Assembly (NCBI GenBank): GCA_036971475.1
Contig: JBAIZL010000002.1
Location: forward strand, 17,078,567-17,142,566
Reading direction: 5' to 3'
From: Prosapia bicincta
Taxonomy: Eukaryota; Arthropoda; Insecta; Hemiptera; Cercopidae
Length of the DNA stretch: 64,000 nucleotides
Position numbers and translations under genes: made by a program. Below are positions 23,138 to 34,394 of the stretch, in pieces. The number at the start of each line of letters is the position of its first letter. The first letter of the stretch is position 1. The notes beneath the pieces were generated by a model. The model did no database searches. It was given only the letters and a program-made list of their open reading frames with translations, and was not told where the DNA came from.

Positions 23138-23163
23138 AGAGTGTCAACTAATAGAAGGAATTG
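22663..23163 (-). repeat. Dispersed repeat family A, copy 2 (longest, with (AT)n)
   Basis: Best-bounded copy. It begins CAATTCCTACTTAAGTCAAC and ends in AGGAATTG, so its ends read CAATTCCT inward on both strands. Between them are the family words AAAACAGCTGCT, ATCAGCTGTTTTATGAAATC and ACCTTGCCCCTTTTGTG, then an (AT)n tract (about 23057-23134) and GAGAGTGTCAACTAATAG. Other copies extend past the CAATTCCT word, so these ends may not be true termini. Non-coding. Confidence 0.8.
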
Positions 23164-24048
23164 AATAATAGTTTAAATGCTTTTCTATACAAAAAGCCTC
23201 TATGTTTTAGTTTGTTCTTAATCTATAGTGACTTATTACTTATTAAAAATATATTATTAATATTATTATTTTATACCAATAATAATATTGTATGGAGATG
23301 TTTCAAAGATATTTTTATTAACAATTTTCACTGCTTTACTGCAATTGCAGCCGGTCTGGTTCAACCACACACGCAATAAGTACTTTTAATTAATTTAAAT
23401 GTTACACCTCTTATATTTGCCACAAAATTGTTTCAAACTAACATTTCCACGCTCGTTACTGAACAAAAAAAGCCCGAGGGTCGCCGGCATAGCCCGCCTA
23501 ACAACCCCTTCGGGTCGGTTTATATTAAATCCTTTGCAGAAACTGTTATGATATTGTTTTATGAATTTTGAAATTTTACAAACTTATTCAATTGAAAATC
23601 AGTGTGCACACCGCAAAACTGAAACAATTTTTTTTTTAAATTAACGAAACAAACAAATTTAATTTAACAGAGTTATTTCGGTCTTTCACACAGATTATTT
23701 TAGGTCAAGTGTCATTGTAGATTCAATCGCCATGATGCTGATTATATCCTGAAGGCATTGGTCACCGGTTCTGTAAGTATTTGTGTTTCCACATATTTCA
23801 TATCTGTGTAATACATATTTTTTAATGTATTACATTATAGGTAATATAATACATAAATGTTCAGATCATAAGGGGATTCCAGTTTGGAATACAAATTCTC
23901 TACATTATTTTGAAACTAAATAAGTTTTGTTTAATATTTTACATATCTAAAATTGGACGTAATCTATTTAATATACAAGAAAAATAAATAGGTATATCAG
24001 GTAATATCATTGGTCAGATTCTAACACGGTTGTAGACAATTTATTAGG
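23164..24048. other. AT-rich sequence with a small GC-rich hairpin
   Basis: At about 23471-23520 CCCGAGGG...CCCCTTCGGG words form a local GC-rich fold in otherwise AT-rich DNA. The 72-codon frame at 23161-23379 has no domain. Confidence 0.5.
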
Positions 24049-24385
24049 GCAGATCTTAAGCAAGAGAAAAGGCGATTAGAGTGGAAAGATCGTAAGCAAG
24101 AGAAAAGGTGATATCAATGGAAAGATGTTAAGCAAGAGAAAAGGTGATATCAATGGAAAGATCTTAAGCAAGAGAAAAGGTGATATCAATGGAAAGATCT
24201 TAAGCAAGAGAAAAGGTGATATCAATGGAAAGATCTTAAGCAAGAGAAAAGGTGATATCAATGGAAAGATCTTAAGCAAGAGAAAAGGTGATTTCAGTGG
24301 AAAGATCGTAAGCAAGAGAAAAGGCGATAACAGTGAAAAGATTTTAAGCAAGAGAAAAAGTGGTATTAATGGAAAGATCTTAGCA
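24049..24385. repeat. 36-bp minisatellite, open in frame on both strands
   Basis: About nine units of AAGATCTTAAGCAAGAGAAA-AGGTGATATCAATGGA, exactly 36 bases each (unit starts at 24121, 24157, 24193 and onward). Because 36 is a multiple of three, both strands stay open: KILSKRKGDING repeated on the plus strand (24125-24433) and LLLKIFPLISPF repeated on the minus strand (24076-24351). No ATG context, flanking exon or codon bias supports either as protein. Confidence 0.93.
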
Positions 24386-24610
24386 AGAGTATATGTGAAA
24401 TATCTTACGCAATATAATATTCAAAGGTCCTAGGCAAGATTATAGACAAGGTGGTAAGCAAGTAGAAAGGTTTGTATTCAAGATCTTTAACGAGATAATA
24501 TGCAAGGTTGTATCTTATTACCTTCGTAATAAGATGGTAGACAATATATTAGGCCATATCGTAAGCAAGATTAAAGGTGATGTCATAGGAATTATCGTAG
24601 CAAGAGTATA
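24386..24610. repeat. Degenerate continuation of the 36-bp minisatellite
   Basis: Words such as ATCTTAGCAAGAGTATATGT and ATCGTAAGCAAGATTAAAGG recur with irregular spacing, a decayed edge of the array. Confidence 0.65.
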
Positions 24611-25150
24611 TGTAAAAAATAATATAGTGTTTGATAGGTTGATAAGATTGTCCTTATTTTATAAAACGTGCGAATGACTTCAAAAACGTGTCGATAAAAT
24701 AGTGAGTGACCTCTGCAAGTGCCGACTTGGTTTCTTCGCACAGTTCCAACAAGTGCCCGTATAACAATATAGAGTATCTGCAATGCTTTAAACATGAGGG
24801 ACGGTTTTAATTGTGGCAACAGTTCCCGCATTCGTCATCCCTTGGGAGTGAAACTAAACGGGTAGCGTAACCCACCCTTTCCCGGACATCTGCCGTGTTA
24901 ACTCTGTAATCTAGTCACTCATTGGCCGAGGTCACACTTCCTATAGCTGGCACTAGTAGTTCTAAAGCTATGTTTTAAGGTTATGACTTTTATTCTGAAA
25001 ATGAAAAGGGTTCATTTCGCGTCTGTCCAAGCATACAATTATATACTTCAATATCTTTCGTTTTTATAAAACAAATATTCTTCAAACGAACGATTAAAGA
25101 AAGAGTTACCATTTAGAACTAATATTGTCTCTATTCTGGAGAGTTGAGTT
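24611..25150. other. No recognised feature
   Basis: A 79-codon minus frame (24592-24831) shows no known motif. Confidence 0.55.
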
Positions 25151-25154
25151 TTCA

Positions 25155-25610
25155 AGCGGTCCTTTTACTAGTTCGCACTCTTCTTATAGATATTTTGTTC
25201 AAATTGTCAGTCGTTAAAAAGTATTTGTTATTCATTCATTCAAATTAAAATATATTTTTTTTAATTTGTAGCGGAATACAATTGGTGTTGATACAGTTAT
25301 TTCAAATATTAATTCATTAATTAAATTTAAAAAATTAATTTTATATGGAAGGAAAATGTTTCACGGAAGGGGCAAGGTATGCAGTATAGTTATTTCGTCC
25401 CATTAGGCCTAAAATAAGTGACAACATATGATTTCATAAAGCAGCTGGTTTTATGTTATAGGACAGCTATTTAACGAATAGGTCATGTTACTTAATGTAT
25501 ATTAATTGTAATTATTTAATAAAAAGTAACTAGAATAATCTTTTACTTTTTTTACTCAAGTAGGAATTGACTTTAATAAATGTTAGTTTATATTACTTGT
25601 TTGATATTAA
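25155..25610 (+). repeat. Dispersed repeat family A, copy 3
   Basis: Carries TTCATTCATTCAAATT, GGGGCAAGGTATGCAGTATA, ATGATTTCATAAAGCAGCTG and ends AAGTAGGAATTGACTTTAAT. The 5' part lacks the (AT)n seen in copy 2. Family features are as described for copies 1 and 2. Confidence 0.75.
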
Positions 25611-26735
25611 AAAAGACAATTTGTTTAACGATACATTTCCTAACTACGCTGCTCATGCAATCCTGTATAAATAAATTATTTGAAACAGTTTTTAGGCTTT
25701 GGTGTGGCCTTATTTAATACAATCGCGAAAGCTTCTATTTTTTAGTTTTTTTTTAAGGATGCTATTTCAACACCATCTATCTGTTCCGTATTAATACATA
25801 CACAATTAAATCGTCTGTCCTTCCTAACGTAAAAATTGGAGAAATATTGTAGGAAATAATGACAACTTAAATCTGTTTATTTGACTTACTTATTGATATA
25901 TTTCTAACTCATCAACCCGTAATGACCAACGTCACTTCAGCTGCTTTACGTCCAGGAGTCATTACGTCTCTATACCTATTCACATTGTTTTCTTATTTTT
26001 CGTCGGTGATAATATCATAATGTCTGTCCAGCAGTTTAAATTCAAGGTATAATAGAAACTCTGGCTAAAATCGATATGATTATAAAGAAAAAGAAAGAAA
26101 ATACATGGCAATCAGTGGGACTGGCCGACGGCAGTGAATAGCTCATCCGAATAGTAAAGTTAATATAATCTAGTTATTGTAGATGATAATAAACGAATCT
26201 AGTTCATATATAGCTATTGTTAGAAGTTGAAAGTTTTAATAAATCAAAATTTGATTAACGAGTATAATTGAAATCTGTTCTTAAAAAGTGTCAGATGCGC
26301 CAGAAATAAGGAAGTAGGGTATAATCGTTTCAAAAGTATCAATAAAAAAATATAACACATTCTAATATTTAATTAATTGTAGTAAGACTTATTGTAGTAA
26401 ATATGAATTCAGATATTTATTAACTGATAATAAATATTAATATTAATAAATGTTAATAGCGATATTTTACATTTATAATGTACAACAAATATAGAAAATA
26501 ACCTACATGTTAAAGCAGCCGCTAAACAACATGAGATATAATATTAGTTGTTGTATGAAATCATAATGTTTACGTATGAAACAACAATTACTTAATTCAA
26601 TTACTATATAATGAGATAACTATTAACTAGTGATAGAGCGTGACAATTTTACCGTGATTTCAACAACATTTGTCCTTCAAATGTTTTAACATTCTGGCAC
26701 GACAAAAGATGTATTCACTTCAAAACATTTTCTTG
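25611..26735. other. AT-rich sequence with no recognised feature
   Basis: No domain, RNA gene or shared repeat was recognised. Confidence 0.6.
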
Positions 26736-26788
26736 ACGTATGAGTACGTGCGTACGTGCAAACGTGCGCGCGTACTTGCGTGCGTGCA

Positions 26789-26824
<36 letters not shown>

Positions 26825-26976
26825 CGCGTGTGCGTGCGTGTGAGTACGTATGCGCGTGTGTGCGTCCATGCGTGCGCGCGTACGTGTGTGTGTGTGTGTG
26901 TGTGTGGATGTTTGTGTGTGTGTGTGTGTGTGTCTGTGTGTGTGTGTCTGTGTGTGTGTGTCTGTGTGTGCACAGC
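26736..26976. repeat. Compound (TG)n/(CGTGCG)n microsatellite
   Basis: Alternating purine-pyrimidine sequence with many CGTGCGTG and ACGTGCGC words, then TG repeats broken by TC. Five overlapping frames on both strands are artefacts. Such alternating sequence is a candidate for Z-DNA. Confidence 0.93.
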
Positions 26977-27775
26977 ACGCGCGAATGCGGAATAACATGT
27001 TAACTTAGCAACACTGTTTTCGTGAATTCACTTATCACTTACACTTTAATGCACTTACACAAGAATCCTATTTAGTATATTTGCTAGTCAACTTTCGAGA
27101 GCTTATCTATTACCGTGCTCTTTAGTGTTCTCTTATTTTCGAGTTTTGGTGAAAAAATTCAAGTGTGATATATATATTTAGAGAAAGAGAGAGAGGGAGG
27201 GAGAGAGAGAAAGAGAGGGGTGCAGGAGGAAGATACATGTTTTCCAATGTCACTCTAGCTTAGCAATATAAAACCGAATAGACTATAAATTACAATGTAA
27301 GTTGCGTAGAGCCGTGTAAACCCCGTTACTTTATGCAGCCCGTGGGAAGCGTTCGGCCTTTCGTCGATATTCCGGACACTCTTTATTAAAAGAAATTTTC
27401 ATCTCACGTCCCAATAATGTCCCTGCAGGACCGACACGTCTGCTCCCGCCGCCAGATGGTTCCTAGAGAGGGGGTTATATATAATAAATACGATACTACA
27501 TGCTTACCCTTTTAAACCACAAAACGCGTTCCGAGGGGACTGGATCACGCATAACTTTCCGCAAGACAGATTTTATGATTCATAATTTTTTTGAGGCCAC
27601 ACCCTTGAGAAAACCTACACAAGAGAACGCAGTTTCCCAATAGGTTTTTGACGAGTCTTTATAAAATAAAAAAATCTCATACCCACGAGTGACGTATCCA
27701 TGTCACTGATTCACCAGTAAGAGTGAAACCTAGCGCAGTACAACTACTTTTAAACTTGAGATGAAAATATCAGGA
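26977..27775. other. No recognised gene; (GA)n tract
   Basis: A purine tract (GAGAGAGGGAGG type) lies at about 27180-27221. 27290-27480 is relatively CpG-rich and unrecognised. Confidence 0.5.
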
Positions 27776-28150
27776 TTTTTTAATTCTTTTTATTAGTTTA
27801 CACTCTCCTTATGTATATCTCGTACAAATTTTCAACTGTTGATAAAATACTTTTTATTCATCCCCTCAAATTCAGATACTTTTTTTTTAAACTTGTAGTG
27901 GATGATACTTGATATTAATACAGTGTTTTCAAATATTAATTCATTAATAAAACTTAATGAGTTAGTTTTATTTTTATATAAAAGATAAACTTCACAAAAG
28001 GGCCAAGGTATGCAATACAGTTATTTCTTTCCATTTTGCTTAAAATAAGTTATAAAATATGATTTCATAAAACAGCTGATTTTGTGTTATAGGTTATGTG
28101 GTAGATCAGCTGTTTTGACGCACAGGTTATGTTACTTTATTCACATTAAA
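27776..28150 (+). repeat. Dispersed repeat family A, copy 4
   Basis: Contains TATTAGTTTACACTCTCC, GATAAAATACTTTTTATTC, GGGCCAAGGTATGCAATAC, AAAACAGCTGATTTTGTGTT and CAGCTGTTTTGACGCACAGG. The AAAACAGCTG and CAGCTGTTTT words bracket a ~30-base spacer as an inverted repeat. Confidence 0.8.
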
Positions 28151-28159
28151 ATATTTATT

Positions 28160-28385
28160 TCGTCAGTAGAATTTAATGAATTAATTTTATTTCTATATGG
28201 AATGAAACTACTCACAAAAGAAGGAAGGTATGTAACATATTTATTTCGTTTCATTTTGTTTAAAATAAGTTATATCATATGATTTGAAAAACAGCTGTGT
28301 TATGTTATAGGTTGTGTGGTAGGACAGCAGTTTTAACCCATAGATTGTTACTTTGTTTTTATTAATAAAAGTAACTCATCTGATT
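28160..28385 (+). repeat. Dispersed repeat family A, copy 5 (partial tandem)
   Basis: Immediately follows copy 4 in the same orientation and repeats only the right half: GAATTTAATGAATTAATTTT, GAAGGAAGGTATGTAACATA, then GGACAGCAGTTTTAAC. Its CAGCTG words are partly mutated. Confidence 0.75.
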
Positions 28386-29494
28386 TTTTTCTTTTTAATG
28401 TAATCTTTGTAATATATTGTAACACTGTGCTTTTGATATTGTATTAATCCAAGCAGACTTGAAATTTTTTAGTATTACTTGTTTACTTACATTTTACGGA
28501 AAGGTTTTACATATTTTTGTAAGTTTAAGGGTTATTATGGCCTAAGAAGGATAATTAAGGATTGCGAATGTACAATATCCTCCCTGGTACAAGATGTATT
28601 GAGGATAATAAGGTATCTCCTTTACAGAGTAGAACTTTCCCTAAATAGACCTACTATCTATTGGGATCATAAAGAGGTATGTGCCGGTTGTAGAACTTGT
28701 TAAATGGAGTTAAGCACGACTGAGGTTTGCGAAAAATGTTTAGTAAAGGGCGAACTGGTTGACAGGTGAAGTTGTCTCCATTTTTGTAAAAGTTTTGCAT
28801 CGCTGCATTGAGCCACGAAGCCGTGTTTAAACACTTTCAATTGTTTACAGCGTACATTAGTAAATATGTTTTTTATTAATATGCCTATCTTAAATGAATA
28901 TTTTGTAGCTGTATTATAACATAAAATACGTGGGGGCTATAATTTAGAAAACATAAGCCTATGTGATTTTAAAAAGTGTTTTTTATTTTGTAGTTAAGTT
29001 TGTCCTTTTCCAAATTTTAGAAATTTATGTCGATGCCACTACGCTTTAATGATTCCTGAAGGTTTACTGCACCACAAGGTATAATTTTATTGCCAACATT
29101 ATTTACGTGTTGAAATGAAATATTTTGAAATATTGTCTGAGGGCAATGTTGGGCAACCAGTGCAACACCGTTACTGTAAGTAATGACTACAAGTCTGCCG
29201 AATCAGAAAATTGACAGCCACATTAGCATACACCCTCGCTTACCCCATCCCTTAATCCATTAGTTGATAATTAACGAGGAAATAACGACTGGCAGGGTTG
29301 AGGGGCTGTTTCCTTACTTAGCTTCCCCTAACGCAGAAGAAAGAACTTTACTTTCTGTTGCTTAGGACTCTGGATGCCCAGTTCTGACATATAGATGTGT
29401 ATCGGAAACAATTTTTGGGTTTATTCGAATGTCGTAGCTTCTTACACTAATGCCGTAGCTGATTATTATATCACTACATAGATTCGTATAGGTT
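28386..29494. other. No recognised feature
   Basis: A short match to the PLE-like family of 56930 and 59800 (ATTGTAACACTGTGCTTTTG) lies at about 28418-28440. The 74-codon frame 28479-28703 has no known domain. Confidence 0.5.
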
Positions 29495-29573
29495 TTGTGT
29501 GTGGGGGTGTATTTGTGTGTGTGTGTTCGTGTGTGTGTCCGTGTTTGTGGATGTGTGTGTGTGTGTGTGTGTT

Positions 29574-29655
<82 letters not shown>

Positions 29656-29693
29656 TGTGTGTGTGTGTGTGTATCTGTGTCTGTGTGTGTGTA
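29495..29693. repeat. Long (GT)n microsatellite
   Basis: About 200 bases of GT repeats with a few TT, TC and AT interruptions. It lies directly beside family A copy 6. Confidence 0.97.
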
Positions 29694-29705
29694 ATTCTTT
29701 ATTTT

Positions 29706-29882
29706 TTATTAAATTCCTTCTATTACTTCACACGCTCCTGATATATCTTTTACGAATTTTCAACCGTTAATAAAATACGTTTTCATTCCTCCAATCACGT
29801 TCAAATACATTTGTTTCAACCTGTAATGTTGATGTTGACACAGTTTTTCAAATATTTTTTCAATAATTAAATTATAAAAATT
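29706..29882 (+). repeat. Dispersed repeat family A, copy 6, left part
   Basis: Carries TTCCTTCTATTACTTCACAC, CAACCGTTAATAAAATACGT and TTCAAATACATTTG, then stops near 29882. The expected right end (CAGTAGGAATTAATTTTT) appears at about 30326-30400, so the copy looks split by an insert of ~440 bp. Confidence 0.7.
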
Positions 29883-29883
29883 T

Positions 29884-29955
29884 GGGAGTCTAGGCCGGAT
29901 TTGAACTATCTTCATGTTCAAAGTCTAGCGCTTTTGGTACTAAACTAACTTTCCA
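29884..29955 (-). pseudogene. tRNA-like sequence (pseudo-tRNA or SINE head)
   Basis: On the minus strand the order is GGAAAGT, an A-box-like TTAGTTTAGTACC, an anticodon-arm-like CTAGA-CTTTGAA, then a B-box-like AGTTCAAATCC and a 3' AGACTCC. The seven-base CTTTGAA would place TTG (Gln) at the anticodon. Only about four of seven acceptor pairs form, and the anticodon and T stems are broken, so it is not a working tRNA gene. It sits at the left edge of the segment that interrupts family A copy 6, as a tRNA-derived SINE or a captured tRNA fragment might. Confidence 0.5.
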
Positions 29956-30325
29956 ATAGCTAGAAGTGTATTTCTCAAAGAAATATATGAATTTTCCTTT
30001 TGCTCCCATCTGGTTATTGTCGAAACATCCATTGTACAACCTTAAATTGTTGTACTTACCACACAGTATTATAAATTAATGCTCTATGAATGAAAAGATT
30101 AAAATGAACAAACAAACTTGATTAACGGTATCGAGCCTTGCTTCACATACAGACAATACCAAAGGAAAGCAAACAGAATGCAAGCGACAAAAAAGTTTAT
30201 AAATAGTAACAAACAAAAATAACAGTCAAAAGCCATAGATAGAAAGCAAAATGGAAAATTGCGATTATAATCAATTTCTATTTTACCCCTTAATATTATT
30301 ATTCTGACCTATGTATATTCATAAA
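29956..30325. other. Rest of the segment interrupting family A copy 6
   Basis: A-rich on the plus strand, with no shared repeat or coding frame recognised. It may be the body of the element whose end is the tRNA-like sequence. Confidence 0.4.
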
Positions 30326-30406
30326 AGAAACTAAAGTAAAATCTTTTTTTAACTTCAGTAGGAATTAATTTTTAAAAAAGTGTTTTATATTAGGTACTTG
30401 ATTTTT
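30326..30406 (+). repeat. Dispersed repeat family A, copy 6, right part
   Basis: TTCAGTAGGAATTAATTTTT and TATATTAGGTACTTGATT match the right end of other family A copies. Confidence 0.6.
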
Positions 30407-30898
30407 AAACAAATATTCTTTGAGCTTAGCTTGTGAGGTTATGTTAAAAACAAATAAAAACATACACAAAACTCACAAATTATTCATTTATTTACTCATA
30501 CGCGTTTCAACGACCAAGTCATCATCATCATCAGTGAGTGTTACTACTACCAACTCTAACTTACAACTCCCACTCGTCTTGATGACAAATTACTTGTTGA
30601 GATGTTCACTTTCATGAAGTTTGGGTATACATCTTTCTTCTGCAACTAGTCAAAAACCAAATATCATCTGATAATAACCTTACTTTCAATTTAAGTTTAT
30701 GTAGTAAATTAAGCTCGATTGACTTGAGTGCCATATTTAAACAAATATTCTTTGAGCTGAGCTTGTGAGGTTATGTTAAAAACAAATAAAAACATACACA
30801 AAACTCACAAATTATTCATTTATTTACTCATGCGCTTTTCAATGACCAAGTCATCATCATCAGTGAGTGTTACTACTACAAACTCTAACTTACAACTT
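30407..30898. repeat. Two ~160-bp direct repeats (repeat D), 332 bp apart
   Basis: AAACAAATATTCTTTGAGCT starts at 30407 and again at 30739. Both run through GAGGTTATGTTAAAAACAAA, TTATTTACTCATRCGC and GTGAGTGTTACTACTAC. Each carries a minus-strand hammerhead-like motif (30501-30534 and 30831-30862). The two copies with a unique spacer look like the long-terminal-like direct repeats that PLEs form in tandem, with a truncated middle. Confidence 0.75.
30501..30534 (-). ncRNA. Hammerhead-like motif
   Basis: CTGATGA, then a hairpin around ATGAC-TTG-GTCGT, GAAA, then CGCG. The copy at 30831-30862 has GAAAAGCG instead. Confidence 0.4.
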
Positions 30899-33146
30899 GA
30901 TTTTTACTGTAATTTTTAATTTTTCTCTCCAAATTTTTATTTTTATCACTTTGTCATGTCTCACATATGATAAAAACGAATGATTAAACACAATAATTGT
31001 GTCTTAAATATATACTTTAGCAAGCAGAATGAAACCAGGAACGTAAAAATCAACAACGTGAGACACAAAACACAAACAAAAACAGTTCAACATAATTAAA
31101 ATATCACACCGCGTACTACATGTAACACCGCAAATAAGATCACAAAAAACTGTTGTAGAGAAACACTGTTGTTTACATTAGATAATAAAATAAAGACATT
31201 AATGCGTTGTAGAAATGTTGAATAGGAATCAAAGATGGTGAAAATAAAAGTGTACATAAAGAACACCTAGGCACCTCTACCCCTTCGGCTCAAACATTTA
31301 CTATGGTTTAGTTAGAGAAATAATTATATAAATGAAAAACATTGAAAGTCTTAAAATGAAAACTACAGGAAATATTTTGACTTACAACAAGGAGTTATTT
31401 TTGAAACATTTTGTATCGTCTACTGGTTTTATTAAATTGATTTTACAGGGAACACAAAAAATATATATTTTGTTGGTTTGCGTACCGCACAAAACTATGC
31501 ATGTAAATTTGATTACTTTTCAATTTTTCTGAATCAGATGGATTTTTAAAACACGCAATACTTTTTTTTGTTTCAAAATAGAGATATACACGCAATAAAA
31601 AAAATAACAGCTTCATTTGGAAAAAAACTTAGTTAAAGGTATACAAACCGCATTACAATCCTGTTATTTATTAGGAAGCAACCCTCGCCGATAAATTGGA
31701 ATCAGTATTTTTGACATCAAATTAAATTCCCACCCCAAAAAAATATAAAATCGTCGAGCGTACAGAACAACCCAGTAATTAATACCGTGACAGCAGGGGC
31801 GGGGGTAGTATATCATCCCTACTGACTGAGTTATGCCCGGAAAACCTTTACCCACGTATGCAGGGCTGTAAATATCCCACAACGTGTTTGTAAACAGTTT
31901 TGTTTTGTTGGTAGTACTGTGGAACGTTTTTAAGTTGGAGCTAGCTGTACCAAAGCAGGGTTTCCATATTGTAATGGCTGTTTTTTAGGCCCTTTGAGTC
32001 TTCATTGTCCTATTGTGAGACTTCATTTATAGTTACTCTCTCAAAAAATATAAATATTTGTGATATGTTTCAGCAAGAAACGGAAATAAAAATACCGAAA
32101 ATTACCGTTAATACAATTGTTTCTTATTATTAAATTAAAGAAATAGTTGATTTTGTCCACAAAAATATTTATTTGTGTAGACATAAATATGACGACACAT
32201 TTATTTTCTTATTTGACGTCACATTTATTTTTTTATATAACGTCACATTTAACTGCATATTTTCGTAAACCGAACGAATTGTGCCGAATATTTAATATAA
32301 AAATCTAACAGCTGTTTTCGTCTTCCCATGGAGGTAATTTTCAGGTTATCTTCAAATCATTTTCAAAATTTAATTTCAGAAATATTATATATTAAATTAA
32401 ATTATGTTATGAACTATGAATTTTCACAACGGCTTTTATTATTAATAATATGTTATTTTACTTTCTATATTAAAATATATGTTTTTTAATTACTACTAAA
32501 TTATAAAATTTAAAAATGTATATTATTAAAAGAAATAAAGTTAGGTTTCGTTCTGTATTAAATGAGTTTACGTCCTTTCTCTGCCACACGACATCAGAAT
32601 ATATAATAGATAAATTAGGATATTGGATATATTATAGACTTTTACAAACCTTTATGAAGCTTTTAGTGACATGATTTTACCCTTATTTCTTTCCATGTGA
32701 ATTTACATTTTAGCCATACGTATAATGTCCGATACTCGACCATTTTATTTACTGATTAGAATTTGATTAGCTGTTTTTTATTTTGGGAATATTTTACAAA
32801 CAATTCCAAACAGGTGGCCGTCACTTGTAGCTGCATAAACTGTAAAATTGGACTTTTTAAGAATATTACATTAGAACCAATTTGAATTTATCTCTTTTGA
32901 TTTGTCATCACAGAGCAAATTTGATTGGGAACACATCTCCCTAAACCCACTCAGCGCATCTGTGATAATTAAGGAAATCTTTTAATTGAGATATTCTCTC
33001 ACAGAATATTTTACCCTTCGTGTTTCCCTTCATTTTTAATCCTACAATTTAATTACAGCCACAACCCAAATCGAAACATGTTGTCATCTTTAGGACGCTG
33101 ATTTAAAGAGCTGCATCACTTCGGATCCGCTAGATATTATTTTTCA
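30899..33146. other. AT-rich sequence with no recognised feature
   Basis: 31670-31890 is less AT-rich and carries a 72-codon minus frame (31664-31882) with no known domain. An (ACGTCACATTTATTTTT)-like duplication lies at about 32190-32250. Otherwise unrecognised. Confidence 0.5.
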
Positions 33147-33160
33147 ATTCCTTCTATTAG

Positions 33161-33162
<2 letters not shown>

Positions 33163-33249
<87 letters not shown>
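33163..33249. repeat. (CT)n(AT)n microsatellite
   Basis: A CT run of about ten repeats switches directly to AT repeats. Confidence 0.95.
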
Positions 33250-33252
<3 letters not shown>

Positions 33253-33418
33253 AACTAAGTCAAAATACAAATACAAGAATTATAATTGAATTTACTGTAT
33301 TTATATGAATTTACTAACAGATATATTCCTGATGATGTTGGTACTGTTAGCCAACGAAAAGCTTTGAATTGTAAATTCAATTATAATTCTTGTATTTGTA
33401 TTTTGACTTAGTTCTTTA
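33250..33418. mobile_element. PLE-like foldback, copy 1
   Basis: Arms of about 46 bp (starting AAAGAACTAAGTCAAAATAC at 33250 and its reverse complement ending at about 33416) are essentially perfect. The loop holds one hammerhead-like core on the plus strand. The same sequence recurs at 38690, 56666 and 62430. Inverted partial copies are typical of PLE insertions. Confidence 0.65.
33329..33365 (+). ncRNA. Hammerhead-like motif (best-formed type)
   Basis: CTGATGA, T, a GTTGG...CCAAC hairpin with a 9-base loop, GAAA, then AGCTT. All core bases of the hammerhead are present. The AAGCTT palindrome after GAAA could serve as a very short stem III, better formed in a dimer. The cleavage-side strand was not located with confidence. 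Confidence 0.5.
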
Positions 33419-33769
33419 TTAATACACAAGAATTAATATTGCGATATTTATATATATTGTTAAAGTTTTCAATCGTAAATCAAATACTTTTTATTCATTC
33501 GCTCAAATTCAAATACATATTTTTTTTATAGTGGAGGACAATTGATTTTAATACAGTGTTTTTCAAATATATGATTCATTAATTAAATTTAAATAATTAT
33601 TTTAAAAATTAATTTCTCTTTCTATTTTTACACTTAATATTGTAACTCTGTCATATAAATATATATATATCAATTGTGATTAATTGTAGGAATTGACTTT
33701 AAGAAATTTTATATTTTACTTGTTTAATGGTAATACAATTATTTGATAGATTATTAACTTTAGTATTTA

Positions 33770-34025
33770 ATGAGAGAAAAACTTTTCACAAAAAGTTATG
33801 CAATATAGTTATTTAATCCCATTTGGTGTAAAATAATATTACATATGATTTCATAAAAGAGCTGATTTTATGTTATAGATTGTGGTGGAACAGCTTGTTT
33901 AACGTATAGGTTATGTTACTTTATTTATATCAATTGTAATTATTTAATAAAAAGTTACTATATTAATTTTTTTATTTAAGTAGGAATTGACTTAGAAATA
34001 ACATTTTTATATTACTTGTTTGTTA
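33770..34025 (+). repeat. Dispersed repeat family A, copy 8 (partial)
   Basis: Contains AAAAAGTTATGCAATATAGT, ATATGATTTCATAAAAGAGC, ACAGCTTGTTTAACGTATAG and ends GTAGGAATTGACTTAGAA. It follows copy 7 in tandem, as copies 4 and 5 do. Confidence 0.75.
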
Positions 34026-34394
34026 CATTTCTTAACCACAGTTCCAGTGACGTCATGAAAGTACACTCTCCAACAAGAATAGCTGTAAGGCATTGTATGA
34101 GTTTGAGTTTAAACCTTGCAAACGCAGGCTGTCCATGCTAACACAATGTTAACACGCACTGTATAAAATCTAATTAGCTACTTTACACTGTATTACGTCA
34201 AAGCACTTGACTTAACGAAGGAAGTGTTTCTTGTGCGTGTAGCGTTACCGTTGCTACACTTTTATTTTTTGCTTTTCTCGATAAGGAAGTTATTTTTCGA
34301 AAACGTATTCTCTTTTATGTCATTGAAAGAAATGTATTTAAGTCCTGTACTATAAACTTTTAAGCTAATTTAATTCGTTAAATTAGATATCTAC
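34026..34394. other. No recognised feature
   Basis: Unremarkable sequence between repeat copies. No reverse transcriptase motif was found upstream of the pseudogene that follows. Confidence 0.5.

Larger units (their letters stand above)
33147..33730 (+). repeat. Dispersed repeat family A, copy 7, split by a foldback
   Basis: Begins TTCAATTCCTTCTATTAGTT, runs into (CT)n and (AT)n at 33163-33249, is interrupted by the PLE-like foldback at 33250-33418, then resumes with GTTTTCAATCGTAAATCAAA and ends GTAGGAATTGACTTTAAG. The break lies inside the family's own (AT)n tract. Confidence 0.75.

Noticed and set aside
31664..31882. 72-codon minus frame in a less AT-rich patch
   Set aside because: No known domain could be recognised. 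It may be part of an unidentified element but cannot be supported as a gene.
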